Of a stretch of 32,615 nucleotides of DNA, positions 14,445 to 23,128 are shown piece after piece. Origin of the DNA: Cytobacillus sp. NCCP-133 (GTDB lineage: Bacteria; Bacillota; Bacilli; Bacillales; Cytobacillaceae); contig NZ_BRVM01000029.1 of NCBI RefSeq assembly GCF_026011715.1, forward strand, positions 1-32,615, in the 5' to 3' direction. Both the position numbers and the translations under genes were made by a program. Below the pieces are notes generated by a model. That model ran no database searches, was not told where the DNA came from, and saw only the letters and a program-made list of their open reading frames with translations. The number at the start of each line of letters is the position of its first letter. The first letter of the stretch is position 1.

Positions 14445-15869
14445 ATGGATCAGCTTCTAAAGCTAGCAGATCAGCGCCCACATTTTTTTATCGATATTTT
14501 GAATTCTATTAATGATGCTATCTATATTACAGATAAAAATGGAGTCACCCTATGGGTCAATCACATCAGCGAGGTTATGACCCAGGTGCCGAGGGAGAGA
14601 CTGATTGGAAGAAATGTAAGAGATTTGGAGAGAGAAAAGGTATTTTCGCCTTCTGTTACGAGACTTGCATCTGAAGCCAACAGCAATGTCAGCACTGTCC
14701 AGGAAGTGAAAGACGGCCGTAAATACATCGCTACCGGCCATTTGGTGAAGGATGAATATGGAGAAGTGATTGCCATTGTCGCGCATTGCCGGGATATCAC
14801 CGAAGCTGTCAAAACCTCTTCCAGGCTTCGGGAAACAGAGGAGTTATTGGAGAAATACAGCCAGGAGCTTCGAAAACTAAAGATCCCCCTACATATCAGT
14901 GATGATCCCGTAAAGAAAGAACTGATCTTACATCCATCAACAGAGGAGTTAATCGGAAAAATTGCCAATGTCGATACGACGGCCCTGATTACAGGTGAAA
15001 CAGGCACAGGAAAAAGTGCGACAGCGGAAAGAATCCATTTATTTAGCAACCGCCATAAAGCGCCATTTATGCAAATCAACTGTGCCTCCATGCCGGAGCA
15101 GCTGCTGGAGTCTGAGCTTTTCGGCTATAAAAAAGGAGCCTTCACAGGGGCCAGCACATCCGGCAAACAGGGATTAATCCAGGCAGCAGAGGGCGGTACC
15201 TTATTTCTCGATGAAATCGGCGAGCTTCCTTCCCATCTCCAGGCGAAGCTGCTGCACTTTCTGCAATCAAAAACCTATTTGCCAATTGGCGCAAGGGAAT
15301 ATGTACAGGCGAACGTCCGGATCATTGCGGCCACAAACAGAAACCTGGAAAAAATGACAGAGGAAGGCACTTTCCGTTCTGACCTGTATTACCGGCTGCA
15401 TATCCTTTCCATCAACCTTCCTCCGCTTAGAAAGCGAAAAGAAGTCATTGAAGATCTTGCTTTCTGCTTTCTGGACACCTACAACCGGAAATACAACGTG
15501 AATAAGCGAATGACTTCGCAAGTACTGGCTATCTTCCAATCCTACCACTGGCCGGGAAATATTCGAGAACTGGAAAATCTGGTGGAACGGCTGGTCATTC
15601 TTTCTGACCAAACCATTGATGAAAAAGACCTGCCGCAAAAAATGATGGAAAACAAGCAATTGAGCGGCTTTTTAAATCAGGCTGATCACTTCAGCAGTAT
15701 GCCGGAACTGCTGAAGAACATGGAAAGGAATATGATTTTAGACGCTTTGAAAGTGGAAAAATCAACACGGAAGGCTGCACAAAAACTGGGTGTTACGCAA
15801 TCGCTATTGATGAGGCGGGTGAGGAAGTACGGGATTGATATGCAGGCAGAATCTGCTCATCAGCAATAA
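14445..15869 (+). CDS. Sigma-54-dependent PAS-AAA+-Fis activator
   Basis: A 474-aa bacterial enhancer-binding protein. An N-terminal PAS sensor (about 12-120, DILNSINDAIYITDKNGVTL) joins through a coiled-coil linker to the AAA+ domain: Walker A GETGTGKS (184-191), the sigma-54 contact loop GAFTGA (231-236), Walker B TLFLDEIGE, and WPGNIRELENLVERL. A C-terminal Fis-type helix-turn-helix (STRKAAQKLGVTQSLLMRRV) binds DNA. The ATG used has AAGGAGG 6 nt upstream; an ATG 32 codons earlier overlaps the -10 region and is not credible. It is divergent from the catabolic operon and faces its -24/-12 promoter, so it is almost certainly the operon's regulator. The PAS ligand is presumably the substrate or an intermediate. 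Confidence 0.93.
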   Translation: MDQLLKLADQRPHFFIDILNSINDAIYITDKNGVTLWVNHISEVMTQVPRERLIGRNVRDLEREKVFSPSVTRLASEANSNVSTVQEVKDGRKYIATGHLVKDEYGEVIAIVAHCRDITEAVKTSSRLRETEELLEKYSQELRKLKIPLHISDDPVKKELILHPSTEELIGKIANVDTTALITGETGTGKSATAERIHLFSNRHKAPFMQINCASMPEQLLESELFGYKKGAFTGASTSGKQGLIQAAEGGTLFLDEIGELPSHLQAKLLHFLQSKTYLPIGAREYVQANVRIIAATNRNLEKMTEEGTFRSDLYYRLHILSINLPPLRKRKEVIEDLAFCFLDTYNRKYNVNKRMTSQVLAIFQSYHWPGNIRELENLVERLVILSDQTIDEKDLPQKMMENKQLSGFLNQADHFSSMPELLKNMERNMILDALKVEKSTRKAAQKLGVTQSLLMRRVRKYGIDMQAESAHQQ

Positions 15870-15910
15870 ATTAAAATAACCTGACTTAAAGGAGCAATTG
15901 TCATTAACGA

Positions 15911-16519
15911 TTATTTTTTCAGGTTTTCTTTCATTAATTCCGAGATTTGCTGCTCATTGGTATTGGGGATCTGTTCCAGCTGATGAATAATAAGCTCCTG
16001 CCGCTCTCGGGAATGATTTTGGCTTAATTTCGCTTTCCCTTCAATACGATTAATCTTTATTTTGAATCCTTGAATTCCTTTATTCATGCCAGCGAGATAC
16101 TCGGGGTCAACATCCTGCAATTTGTAAGAACTGTCTGGAACTTCATATTTCAATACCATATCATGCAGGGATTCCATTAACTTATCTTCATCCTCAATCA
16201 GTTCAACTTCACCATAAATGTGAACGGCTGTATAATTCCAGGTTGGCACGGCTTTATTGGTCTCATACCAGGATGGTGAGATATAACAATGTGGACCGTG
16301 AAAAATAGCCAAAACAGTTTGACCACTGATCTCTTTCCACTGGGGATTCGGGCGGGCAAAATGGCCATATAAGTATGTATGATCTTTGTTCAAAATTAAC
16401 GGCAGATGTGTTGCGAAAGGCTGGCCATTGTGCTGAGAAAATAGAGTCGCAAAGCTATTCTCCTTGATGATAGTGAAGGCTTCATCGTCATTGATCGTAA
16501 AATGCTTAGGGATATACAT
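15911..16519 (-). CDS. paiB: PaiB-type FMN-binding regulator
   Basis: A 202-aa protein of the PaiB family (FMN-binding split-barrel fold): [70 protein letters not shown] and [16 protein letters not shown] are all family hallmarks. In B. subtilis, PaiA/PaiB are linked to repression of sporulation and protease genes. No paiA acetyltransferase neighbours it here. Full length, with AAGGAG about 7 nt before the ATG. The flavin role is from the family; the DNA target is unknown. Confidence 0.88.
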   Translation of the reverse strand: MYIPKHFTINDDEAFTIIKENSFATLFSQHNGQPFATHLPLILNKDHTYLYGHFARPNPQWKEISGQTVLAIFHGPHCYISPSWYETNKAVPTWNYTAVHIYGEVELIEDEDKLMESLHDMVLKYEVPDSSYKLQDVDPEYLAGMNKGIQGFKIKINRIEGKAKLSQNHSRERQELIIHQLEQIPNTNEQQISELMKENLKK

Positions 16520-16585
16520 AGAAAATCTCCTTCTTGTTTAATATATTCACAATCTTAGCATTTATAATAATAACAGAACTACGAA

Positions 16586-16615
16586 AAACCTTGCTGCCCA
16601 ATGTCAACAAGGTTT
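16586..16615 (-). terminator. Terminator downstream of the FAH-family gene
   Basis: AAACCTTG / CAAGGTTT stem with a 14-nt loop, followed on the minus strand by TTTTTCG. It ends the decayed transporter-dehydratase-FAH operon. Confidence 0.6.
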
Positions 16616-16648
16616 ATCTTTTCCACACTTTAACACTTCACTGTATCT

Positions 16649-16660
16649 GGGGTCAGGCAC
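16649..16660 (+). repeat. GGGGTCAGGCAC dispersed motif
   Basis: Exact 12-mer, also at 20764-20775 and 30852-30863. The flanks are also related to the 20764 copy (GTATCYGGGGTCAGGCACAY...TAGYG). It begins 10 nt after the FAH-family stop, in the 3' UTR on the minus strand. Confidence 0.7.
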
Positions 16661-16669
16661 ATTAGTGGT

Positions 16670-17464
16670 CTACTTTACATAATTGCAAAGTTTTCCGATT
16701 TGTTCCACCTCAACAACTACAGTATCTCCAGATTGCATGGGACAGCTTCCTGAAGGTGAACCAGTAGCAAGAATATCACCTGGTTCAAGGGTCATAACCT
16801 GAGAAATCCAGCTGATTAGAAAAGGAATGGAAAGCGACATCTCATTCGTATTGCCTTCTTGTACAACTTTTCCATTTAAAGTTGTAACGATTCTTAAGTT
16901 TGTTGGATCTATTCCTGTTACAATACATGGGCCCAGTGGTCCAAAAGTATCGAAACCCTTACCTCTTGTAAACTGGGGATCGGATTTAGTAAGGTCTCTC
17001 GCTGTAATATCATTAAAAACAGTACAGCCAAAGACATAATCTAATGCCTCTTCCTCTTTTATATTTTTACCGCGTTTCCCTATAACAAGTGCAACTTCCC
17101 CCTCCATTTCAACCTGTTTGGTTAAATCACTGGATGGAAGAATGATTTCCCCCTGATCTGGAATGATAGAAGAGGCAGGCTTTAAAAAAAGAAATGGCTC
17201 TCTCAGATTTGCCTGTCCCCCAGTCTCTTTTGCATGTTCTGCATAAGTCCAGCCAAAATTAACGATTTTCGAGGGTACTACTGGTTCCAATATCTTTACA
17301 TCTCTATATTTAACTGTTACACCATCATATTTTAGTTCATTGTTTACAATCTCAGTAAAATTACTGGACAATTGAACAATTTCATCTTCCTCAACTATTC
17401 CAAAATATACTTTACCGTGATTCTGATAGCGGACGATCTTCTGTGTTTTTTGTAAAGTCTTCAT
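16670..17464 (-). CDS. Fumarylacetoacetate hydrolase (FAH) family enzyme
   Basis: A 264-aa FAH-superfamily protein. The metal ligands follow the FAHD1 spacing: Glu121 and Glu123 (EMEGEVALVIG), then Asp152 (VFNDITARDL), with FTRGKGFDTFGPLGP and GDILATGSPSG also typical. Members hydrolyse or decarboxylate 2-oxo acids, including oxaloacetate decarboxylases/tautomerases. It directly follows tartrate/fumarate-dehydratase-like genes, so oxaloacetate handling after tartrate dehydration is attractive, but that is inference. The ATG has AAGGAG 9 nt upstream, overlapping the end of the beta gene. It is the only unbroken gene of its operon. Confidence 0.85.
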   Translation of the reverse strand: MKTLQKTQKIVRYQNHGKVYFGIVEEDEIVQLSSNFTEIVNNELKYDGVTVKYRDVKILEPVVPSKIVNFGWTYAEHAKETGGQANLREPFLFLKPASSIIPDQGEIILPSSDLTKQVEMEGEVALVIGKRGKNIKEEEALDYVFGCTVFNDITARDLTKSDPQFTRGKGFDTFGPLGPCIVTGIDPTNLRIVTTLNGKVVQEGNTNEMSLSIPFLISWISQVMTLEPGDILATGSPSGSCPMQSGDTVVVEVEQIGKLCNYVK

Positions 17465-17484
17465 ATTTATACGAACTCCTTCAA

Positions 17485-18094
17485 CTAATTGATGAATCGT
17501 ACCTGCTTGCTGATTAATTCGTATGGTTCTTCCTTCTTCTTATTGAACTCTATCTTATTTTCTTCAAAGATGTTATTCCCTTCTGCATCAATAGAAACAA
17601 TAAGCGGACCGAACTCCTTCACTTCACATACCCAAAGGGATTCAGGCATTCCAAGGTCTTTCCAATGTACTTCTTTAATTTCTTCGACCTTCTTTGCCCC
17701 ATAAACAGCATTTCCCGCTGGAAAGACGACATGAAGCGCTTTGTGAGTCTACACCCTTCTTCGGTGTTTTTTCCCATTCCGCCTTTTCCAACAATCACTT
17801 TTACACCAGTTTCTTCAATGAATTCCTTTTCGAACTTTTCCATTCTCATACTGGTTGTAGGTCCGATCGAAACAATCTCGTACTCTTCATTTCCTAAGTC
17901 TCTCACGATGGGACCCGCGTGGAAAATAGCTTTCCCCTTAAGATCCACGGCAATGGAATTTTTTCTTCAATCAGTCTTCTGTGGGCGACATCCCTGCACG
18001 TGACTAATGCGCCAGTCAAATAAATGATATCTCCGGTGCGAATATCCTTTAAATCTTCATCTTTTATCGGTGTAGTTAAGACCTTTTTACTCAT
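17485..18094 (-). pseudogene. Tartrate/fumarate dehydratase beta subunit, frameshifted
   Basis: The product would be a class I (Fe-S) hydro-lyase beta subunit of about 203 aa: [40 protein letters not shown], then [38 protein letters not shown] and [18 protein letters not shown]. The frame is lost twice by apparent 1-nt deletions, near 17948 (PLP|VDLKG) and near 17740 ([14 protein letters not shown]). Adding one base at each place restores an open frame through [20 protein letters not shown] to the TAG at 17485. Start ATG with GAGGGGG upstream, overlapping the alpha stop by 4 nt (ATGA). Sequencing error is the alternative to true decay, but the neighbours are broken too. Confidence 0.85.
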
Positions 18095-18990
18095 AGTGTT
18101 ACCCCCTCGCGAGTACCAATTTCATAGTTCAAATTTCCATCAAAGGTTATTTTTCCTCTTCTATGAAACCAGCATCCTGTATTAATGGCCACTCCAATCG
18201 TAGAAGGATGTCTTGCTGTATTCACCACATTTACACCCATAAGAGATTTTGATTCCTTAAGTCCCTGTGGCCCAAGACCAATGGCATTTATTCCATCCTC
18301 AAGGAGTTTTTCCATCTTCGCAGCCTTTTCTTTTGGGTTCTTGCTTCCAACAGGTCTCATCAGCGCCATTTTTGAATTCATCGCTGCTGTTTCAACCGAT
18401 GTGCCAATTCCTACACCTACCAGGAGTGGCGGACATGCGTTAAGCCCGTAACTGGTCATTCGATCAAGCACAAACTTTACTACGCCTTCATAGCCTTCAC
18501 CTGGCATCAGAACCGTTGTCATTCCTGGAAGTGTTCATCCGCCGCCTGCCATATACGTATAGATTTCCGCCTTATCACTGTCTTCTTCAATTTCCCAGAA
18601 GATACTAGGTGTACCCTTGCCGATGTTCTCTCCTGTATTGTATTCATCAAAAGTCTCTACAGAGTTGTGGCGCAAAGGGGTTTCTTTTGTAGATTTATAG
18701 ACGCTTTTTCTTAAAATACTCTCCAGCTGTCCGATTAATGGGAAATTTTCTCCACATTTTACGAAAAACTAAAGAACTCCTGTATCCTGACATGATGATC
18801 TCTTTAACTCATAAGCTAGTTTCTGGTTCTCTTCCATCGTTTCATAAATAATTTTAGCAAGAGGATTTGTTTCCTCTTCTTTTAGTTCCTTTAATTTATA
18901 TTCTACATCTTTAGGAAGCTTATAGCTAACAAGTGATACAAACTTTGACATTATTCCTGTCATTTTTTCTTTGTCCTGTACTTTCGTCAT
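18091..18990 (-). pseudogene. Tartrate/fumarate dehydratase alpha subunit, two nonsense codons
   Basis: One continuous 300-codon frame from ATG (AAGGAGAGG ribosome site) to TGA, interrupted by TAG at 18769-18771 (after SSCQDTGVL) and TGA at 18535-18537 (GGG-stop-TLPG). The three expected Fe-S cluster Cys positions are present: SSCQDTG, NACPPLLVGVGIG and NTGCWFHRRG. The rest (PLRHNSVETFDEYNTGENIG, MPGEGYEGVVKFVLDRM) fits the TtdA/FumA alpha chain. The family adds or removes water on L-tartrate or fumarate/malate with beta as partner. Point nonsense changes with an otherwise preserved sequence suggest recent inactivation. Confidence 0.88.
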
Positions 18991-19020
18991 ATTTACCTCT
19001 CCTTTTTAATTTTATTTTTA

Positions 19021-19625
19021 TTATGGATAGAATGGGAATAAAATTGGCAGCAAAATCATCGATACTATGATGGAAATGACAATTAATGGGGCACCTGCTT
19101 TTACATAATCTCTAAATTTATACCCTCCCAAACTGTATACCATCGTATTTGCTGGCATTCCAATCGGTGTTGCATAGGCGCATGAGCCCCCAATTACTGT
19201 TGCCATTAAAACCGCCTTTGGATCAGCGCCCATAACACTTGCAATCGAAAGGCCTATTGGAACCAATAATGCAGTTGTTGCTGTATTGGACATGAAATTT
19301 GTCATTACTGCAGAGAGCACAATGATGACAAACAACGTATGGGGAGGGATTTTCACCCAAAGCTCCTACTATAGAATTTGCCAATAGGTCTCCAGCCCCC
19401 GATTTCACCATTGCTTGAGCTAGCGCTAGTGAACTTACAAATAAAAGGATCGTATTCATATCTATTGATTTCATTGCATTCTTCTCTGAAATAACCCTTG
19501 CAGCGACTAAAACCAAAGCGCCAATCCATGCGGATATATACAACTCTACTCCAATTTGTTTTTCAAATACCATTGCAGCAATTATAAGTACCAGTAAGAT
19601 GAATGCCATGTTCCGTTTCCATTTC
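19021..19625 (-). pseudogene. DASS/SLC13-type transporter, C-terminal half
   Basis: Reading the minus strand from about 19625: KWKRNMAFILLVLIIAAMVF, KSIDMNTILLFVSSLALAQA, SGAGDLLANSIVGALGENP, then a 1-nt frameshift near 19350, then PPHTLFVIIVLSAVMTNFMS, NTATTALLVPIGLSIASVMG, TPIGMPANTMVYSLGGYKF and stop. The SNTA/TPIGxPxNTMVY signature is the second Na+/dicarboxylate site of DASS (SLC13) carriers. The matching N-terminal half is present but in inverted orientation at 19626-20210. The E. coli L-tartrate carrier TtdT belongs to the same superfamily, in keeping with the dehydratase genes 30 nt downstream. Confidence 0.85.
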
Positions 19626-20210
19626 GGTGCGCTAGAGTTGATTGTGGCTGTTGGCCTAACTCTTACTGGAGTTCTCGATGCATCAGAAGCGTTTGCTGGT
19701 TTTGTTAACGGGAATGTCCTGCTCTTTATGGCGATGTTTATTGTTGGTGCTGCATTTTTTGATACGGGTATGGCACAGAGAGTAGGGGGAGTTGTTACAA
19801 AGTTTGCCAAAACCGAAAGACAGTTGATTATTGCTGTAATGGTTATTACAGGTATAATGTCTGGATTTCTTTCTAATACAGGAACAGCAGCGGTTCTTAT
19901 TCCAGTTGTATTAGGTATAGCAGCAAAGTCTGGATTTGCGAGGTCTAAACTTCTTTTACCGCTAGTTTTAGCTTCAGCAATGGGGGGGAATCTTAGTTTA
20001 ATTGGTGCTCCAGGTAACATGATCGCTCAATCCGCACTTCAGGATATGGGGCTGGAGTTTGGGTTCTTTGAATATGCAAAGGTAGGTTTACCGATGCTCA
20101 TTATTGGGATTATCTATTTTGGCTTGTATGGATATAAGCTTCTCCCGGATCGAAGAGATGATTCTCTAGACGCTGATTCTGTTTATAGCAAAGAAGTTGA
20201 TTGTTATTAA
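19626..20210 (+). pseudogene. DASS/SLC13-type transporter, N-terminal half, inverted
   Basis: On the plus strand an open frame reads ALELIVAVGLTLTGVLDASE, FAGFVNGNVLLFMAMFIVGA, SGFLSNTGTAAVLIPVVLGI and LASAMGGNLSLIGAPGNMIA, ending in ..LLPDRRDDSLDADSVYSKEVD. SNTGTAAVL and GGNxSLIGxPxN form the first substrate/Na+ site of DASS carriers. It complements the minus-strand C-terminal half at 19021-19625, head to head, so a segment of about 580 bp has been inverted within one gene. The first membrane helix and start codon (about 30 residues) are not found beyond either breakpoint. Non-functional. Confidence 0.85.
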
Positions 20211-20223
20211 TAATACTCAATAG

Positions 20224-20237
20224 AGAAAACGCTTTCT
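20224..20237. promoter_or_regulatory. cre-like site (CcpA), 12/14 match
   Basis: AGAAAACGCTTTCT, a perfect palindrome at the core, differing from TGWAANCGNTNWCA only at the two outer bases. It lies just beyond the inverted transporter half, where the original operon's promoter would have been. Confidence 0.5.
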
Positions 20238-20468
20238 TAAAACACATGTTAATACCTTGTAAACGTTTTTGCTATACGAATATTTAAGTCGAATTCACAT
20301 GATCTTCACACGTTTTCCTTTTTATATAAATAAAAAAAATATGTAATTCTAAAAAATAACCCGATTAATTAAGCCTTTAGCTTAGATAATCAGGTTAATC
20401 AGTTGTTTTTTTAAAATTAATATCTTAATTATTAGGACGAAGAGAATATTTACACTTTTTTTCAACAA

Positions 20469-20509
20469 AAAGAGACCTTGTCTTCTCAACCGATTGACAA
20501 GGTCTCTTT
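20469..20509 (-). terminator. Strong terminator
   Basis: A 14-bp perfect stem AAAGAGACCTTGTC / GACAAGGTCTCTTT with a 13-nt loop, followed on the minus strand by TTTTTGTTG. It would end a short transcript that includes the possible 34-aa frame at 20561-20665. Confidence 0.85.
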
Positions 20510-20560
20510 AGTATGTTTTAATCCTTCACTATTCTCTTATTCTCTCTAATTATCTGCATT

Positions 20561-20665
20561 TTAAAAAAACAATATAGTATAAGCCCCGCCTACGCTACAT
20601 ACCATGATGGCCACACATGCCATCCACCTGTTTTTATTATAAATGAAAACGCTTACATATTCCAC
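20561..20665 (-). CDS. Possible 34-aa one-helix membrane peptide
   Basis: A minus-strand frame with GTG start: VEYVSVFIYNKNRWMACVAI, then MVCSVGGAYTILFF and TAA. The stretch WMACVAIMVCSVGGAYTILFF is a convincing single membrane helix after a basic NKNR anchor. A strong minus-strand terminator follows within 60 nt. The ribosome site is unclear (AAGG lies directly at the GTG), and a perfect cre site overlaps codons 4-8. It is too short to place in a family and may be non-coding. Confidence 0.3.
   Translation of the reverse strand: MEYVSVFIYNKNRWMACVAIMVCSVGGAYTILFF
20644..20657. promoter_or_regulatory. Perfect cre site (CcpA)
   Basis: TGAAAACGCTTACA matches the cre consensus TGWAANCGNTNWCA at every position. 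Its target is unclear: nearest units are the possible 34-aa peptide transcript (minus) and the broken tartrate-type operon about 430 bp away. Confidence 0.65.
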
Positions 20666-20735
20666 CTTAACGATTCTTCAATTTTCGACAAAACCGATAG
20701 AAGCAAACGATTTTTTTGCACCAGACCCACAAAAA

Positions 20736-20763
20736 GGATATCGTATTTTTTCTGTACGTATCC
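20736..20763 (-). terminator. Terminator after the SEC-C gene
   Basis: Minus-strand GGATACGTA / TACG-A-TATCC stem with one bulge and a 9-nt A-rich loop, followed by TTTTTGTG, about 100 nt after the SEC-C protein stop. Confidence 0.6.
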
Positions 20764-20775
20764 GGGGTCAGGCAC
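20764..20775 (+). repeat. GGGGTCAGGCAC dispersed motif
   Basis: Exact copy of the 16649 motif. It directly abuts the terminator at 20736-20763, in the 3' region of the SEC-C gene. Confidence 0.7.
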
Positions 20776-20783
20776 ACTAGCGT

Positions 20784-20811
20784 TCGAACCTAGCCATAAG
20801 GCTAGATTCGA
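20784..20811. other. GC-rich hairpin
   Basis: TCGAA-C-CTAGCC-ATAA-GGCTAG-A-TTCGA: an 11-bp stem with one mismatch and a 4-nt loop, in the 3' UTR of the SEC-C gene. No U-tract on the minus strand, so it is not a simple terminator for that gene. Confidence 0.5.
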
Positions 20812-20864
20812 TTTGTCTATATCATCCTAACTTTTCTCTATCTTAAAACTGTACCGTACGAGGT

Positions 20865-23039
20865 TCAATCACGGCTTGGGATGGTCTCCTTGTCCCCTTG
20901 TCCCACCGCAAAAGCGGCCTGTTTCGGATACACCCTTTCAGCGCTGTAGATTTTCCAGTTTGTTTTTTGAGCCAAAGCTCCGAATAGAATCATCCCTGGC
21001 TGCATCCGTGAAAGGATGTCTTTTGGAACGGCTGTTTTAAACACCTGACCCGGTTCATCGATCTTTACCAGGTTTACATACGAAGCAGTGACAGATTTCA
21101 CCTGAAAATACCCTTTTACCAAAGAGCCTGGAAATTCCCCATTTTCAACTATTCGGCGGAATTGCCCCAAAGTGCGGCTGTGTTCATACCTTCTTTCATG
21201 ATAAGGGGTATAAGCTTCAAGTATCGCGATTGCCTGTAATATAGGAGACTCCAACTCTTTCACAAGCTGCTTTACGATTGGCCCATACGCTGTCCCATGT
21301 CTTCGGTCAAGCCAAGCCGCAAAGCTTTTAGCCACAGTGAAAAACCCTTTTGCCTGATGGGCCGTCGCATCAAAATTAAAATCCAGATAATAATAGGCGA
21401 TCAGCGCTTCCCATTGCTCCGGAAGGATGCCGGTCGTCCCTGCAATCTTCTCCTCCTCTAAAAAATGAGAAATGACCTGCACGCCGAGACGGTATTTATA
21501 GAAGGTATTGGAGGCTTTCCCCGCACCTTTTTCCTGGAAGAATGCCAGGAGATCCTGCGCATTTTCATTCTTAATTTCATGAACAGGAAGTCCCATATCC
21601 TCCCATAGCTCCAATTCTTCTTTTGTCCAGGCAGCCTTATTCTCCATTGGATGATCCAAAAGGAAAAGAGCGGACTCCCTCTGTTCCCGAAGTGTAGTAA
21701 AAGGAGAAAGCGGTCTGTTCAACGCTTTCCTTAATTGGTTAAAGTCGGCTGTCCATTTCTCCTTTGTCTCGTTTTTCGTGTTCTGATAACTCGCATATTC
21801 CAGCTCCTGAAGCCACTGTTCCAGCTCTGCTTGTCTCTTTAATGCCGGCATCTCTGCCGGTGCTTTTCCATTAAACTGCGGAAGCGGCAGATGAAGTTCC
21901 ATTGTGTGCAGCGCCTGCTGGGCAAAGTGCGCGAAAACTGGCGGAACCTCTTCCTCCAATGCTACACTAAAGGATTTAGCTTGGATCCCCGCAGGCACCT
22001 TCTGGCTTTCTTTCACCTCTTTAATCAAATCAGCCTGCGGAATATTCATTACGAGCTGCTGGAATTTAGCTGTGGCTGCTTGATCGAGAGATTGAAATGT
22101 CAGCTGATTCCCTTCTAGTTCAATCATCCCTTCGATTTCATTTAAATAGACCGGTCCATTTGCGAGATTATCTTCATAGCGGTAGCGATTGGCTACAAGA
22201 CTTCCCCTGCCGCTATGTCCATCCCACTCCTCCATTTCCAAGCGTCCAGTTTGATGAATGGCTGTCATCACTTTATTAACATCATTCAAAGAATACGCGA
22301 GTGTCGACTGTACCAGCTCACTCTCCTCTTCGTCTGGCCGGTTTGTCTCCTGAAGCAAGGCACCCGTCATTTCCGGAAAAAGGTCGATCGCCGCTTTTTC
22401 ATACGAGTCTCCGGTTTCATCCAAATGGCTTTTAAGAAGCTCCTTTGCTTCCTTCAACCTTCTCGGTCCGACGATGGCAGCGACGCCATTCATATAATAG
22501 CCGCCATCCTGTTCTTCCAACAGGCAAAATGCCCCTCCCCAAGGCTGCGGCACCGGCAATGTTTCACAATATGGCATATGAAAGCGTTCATGTGTAAATA
22601 AATCTTCCACAACAACCCCTCGTTCATGAAAATCGACATGCTGAATCAAACGAGGCACAAGCGACTCCCAAACCTGCGCCATCTTCTGCAGCGCCCGCTC
22701 ATCCCGCCGCCCCCTCTTCCGGTTATACCCTTCGATCCCTCTTAATCCGCCAGTGGCTGGATGCCGATGAAAGAACATCAGCCAATGATGGGCAAACCCA
22801 TCCATTATATCGCGCACACCTGTTCGTTCCCTAAACTCCTTCATGAGCGACTGATGCTCCTGAAAAGAAAAAGAACCAAGCACTTCCTCCGCTAACCGCT
22901 CACTCAGCCTTTTCTTCATCTGAAAAAACTGCTCCTGTTTCACATGCTCCAATTCAACCACTTTTTCCTTCTTCAAGCAGCATTGCTTATACTTTCTGCC
23001 GCTCCCGCACGGACAAGGCTCATTCCGCCCAATCGCCAT
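20865..23039 (-). CDS. Large SEC-C zinc-motif protein
   Basis: A 724-aa soluble protein. The N-terminus is a SEC-C metal-binding motif (Cys9, Cys11, Cys20, Cys21 in NEPCPCGSGRKYKQCCLKK) like the one at the end of SecA and in YecA-type proteins. The rest is a long, mostly helical region with no catalytic motif I recognise; it contains FAHHWLMFFHRHPATGGLRG and GPRRLKEAKELLKSHLDETG. The ATG chosen has GGAGGG 7 nt upstream; an ATG 14 codons earlier lacks one. Large SEC-C proteins of this layout are common in Bacillaceae but of unknown function. Monocistronic. Confidence 0.75.
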   Translation of the reverse strand: MAIGRNEPCPCGSGRKYKQCCLKKEKVVELEHVKQEQFFQMKKRLSERLAEEVLGSFSFQEHQSLMKEFRERTGVRDIMDGFAHHWLMFFHRHPATGGLRGIEGYNRKRGRRDERALQKMAQVWESLVPRLIQHVDFHERGVVVEDLFTHERFHMPYCETLPVPQPWGGAFCLLEEQDGGYYMNGVAAIVGPRRLKEAKELLKSHLDETGDSYEKAAIDLFPEMTGALLQETNRPDEEESELVQSTLAYSLNDVNKVMTAIHQTGRLEMEEWDGHSGRGSLVANRYRYEDNLANGPVYLNEIEGMIELEGNQLTFQSLDQAATAKFQQLVMNIPQADLIKEVKESQKVPAGIQAKSFSVALEEEVPPVFAHFAQQALHTMELHLPLPQFNGKAPAEMPALKRQAELEQWLQELEYASYQNTKNETKEKWTADFNQLRKALNRPLSPFTTLREQRESALFLLDHPMENKAAWTKEELELWEDMGLPVHEIKNENAQDLLAFFQEKGAGKASNTFYKYRLGVQVISHFLEEEKIAGTTGILPEQWEALIAYYYLDFNFDATAHQAKGFFTVAKSFAAWLDRRHGTAYGPIVKQLVKELESPILQAIAILEAYTPYHERRYEHSRTLGQFRRIVENGEFPGSLVKGYFQVKSVTASYVNLVKIDEPGQVFKTAVPKDILSRMQPGMILFGALAQKTNWKIYSAERVYPKQAAFAVGQGDKETIPSRD

Positions 23040-23128
23040 CTCTATCCCTCCGAATTGATCTTTTTTTAAATTGTAACACAAGAGAAACAGCAGGAAGAAG
23101 AGTTTATATGATATGGGTCAGAGTAATA

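Noticed and set aside
18535..18537. TGA at a Cys position of dehydratase alpha as selenocysteine
   Set aside because: The same gene also has an in-frame TAG and its partner two frameshifts; this Cys is not one of the three expected Fe-S ligands. Decay is simpler.
19620..20210. Invertible phase-variation switch in the transporter gene
   Set aside because: No inverted repeats at the two breakpoints and no recombinase gene nearby; the first helix and start codon are missing, so re-inversion would not restore the gene.
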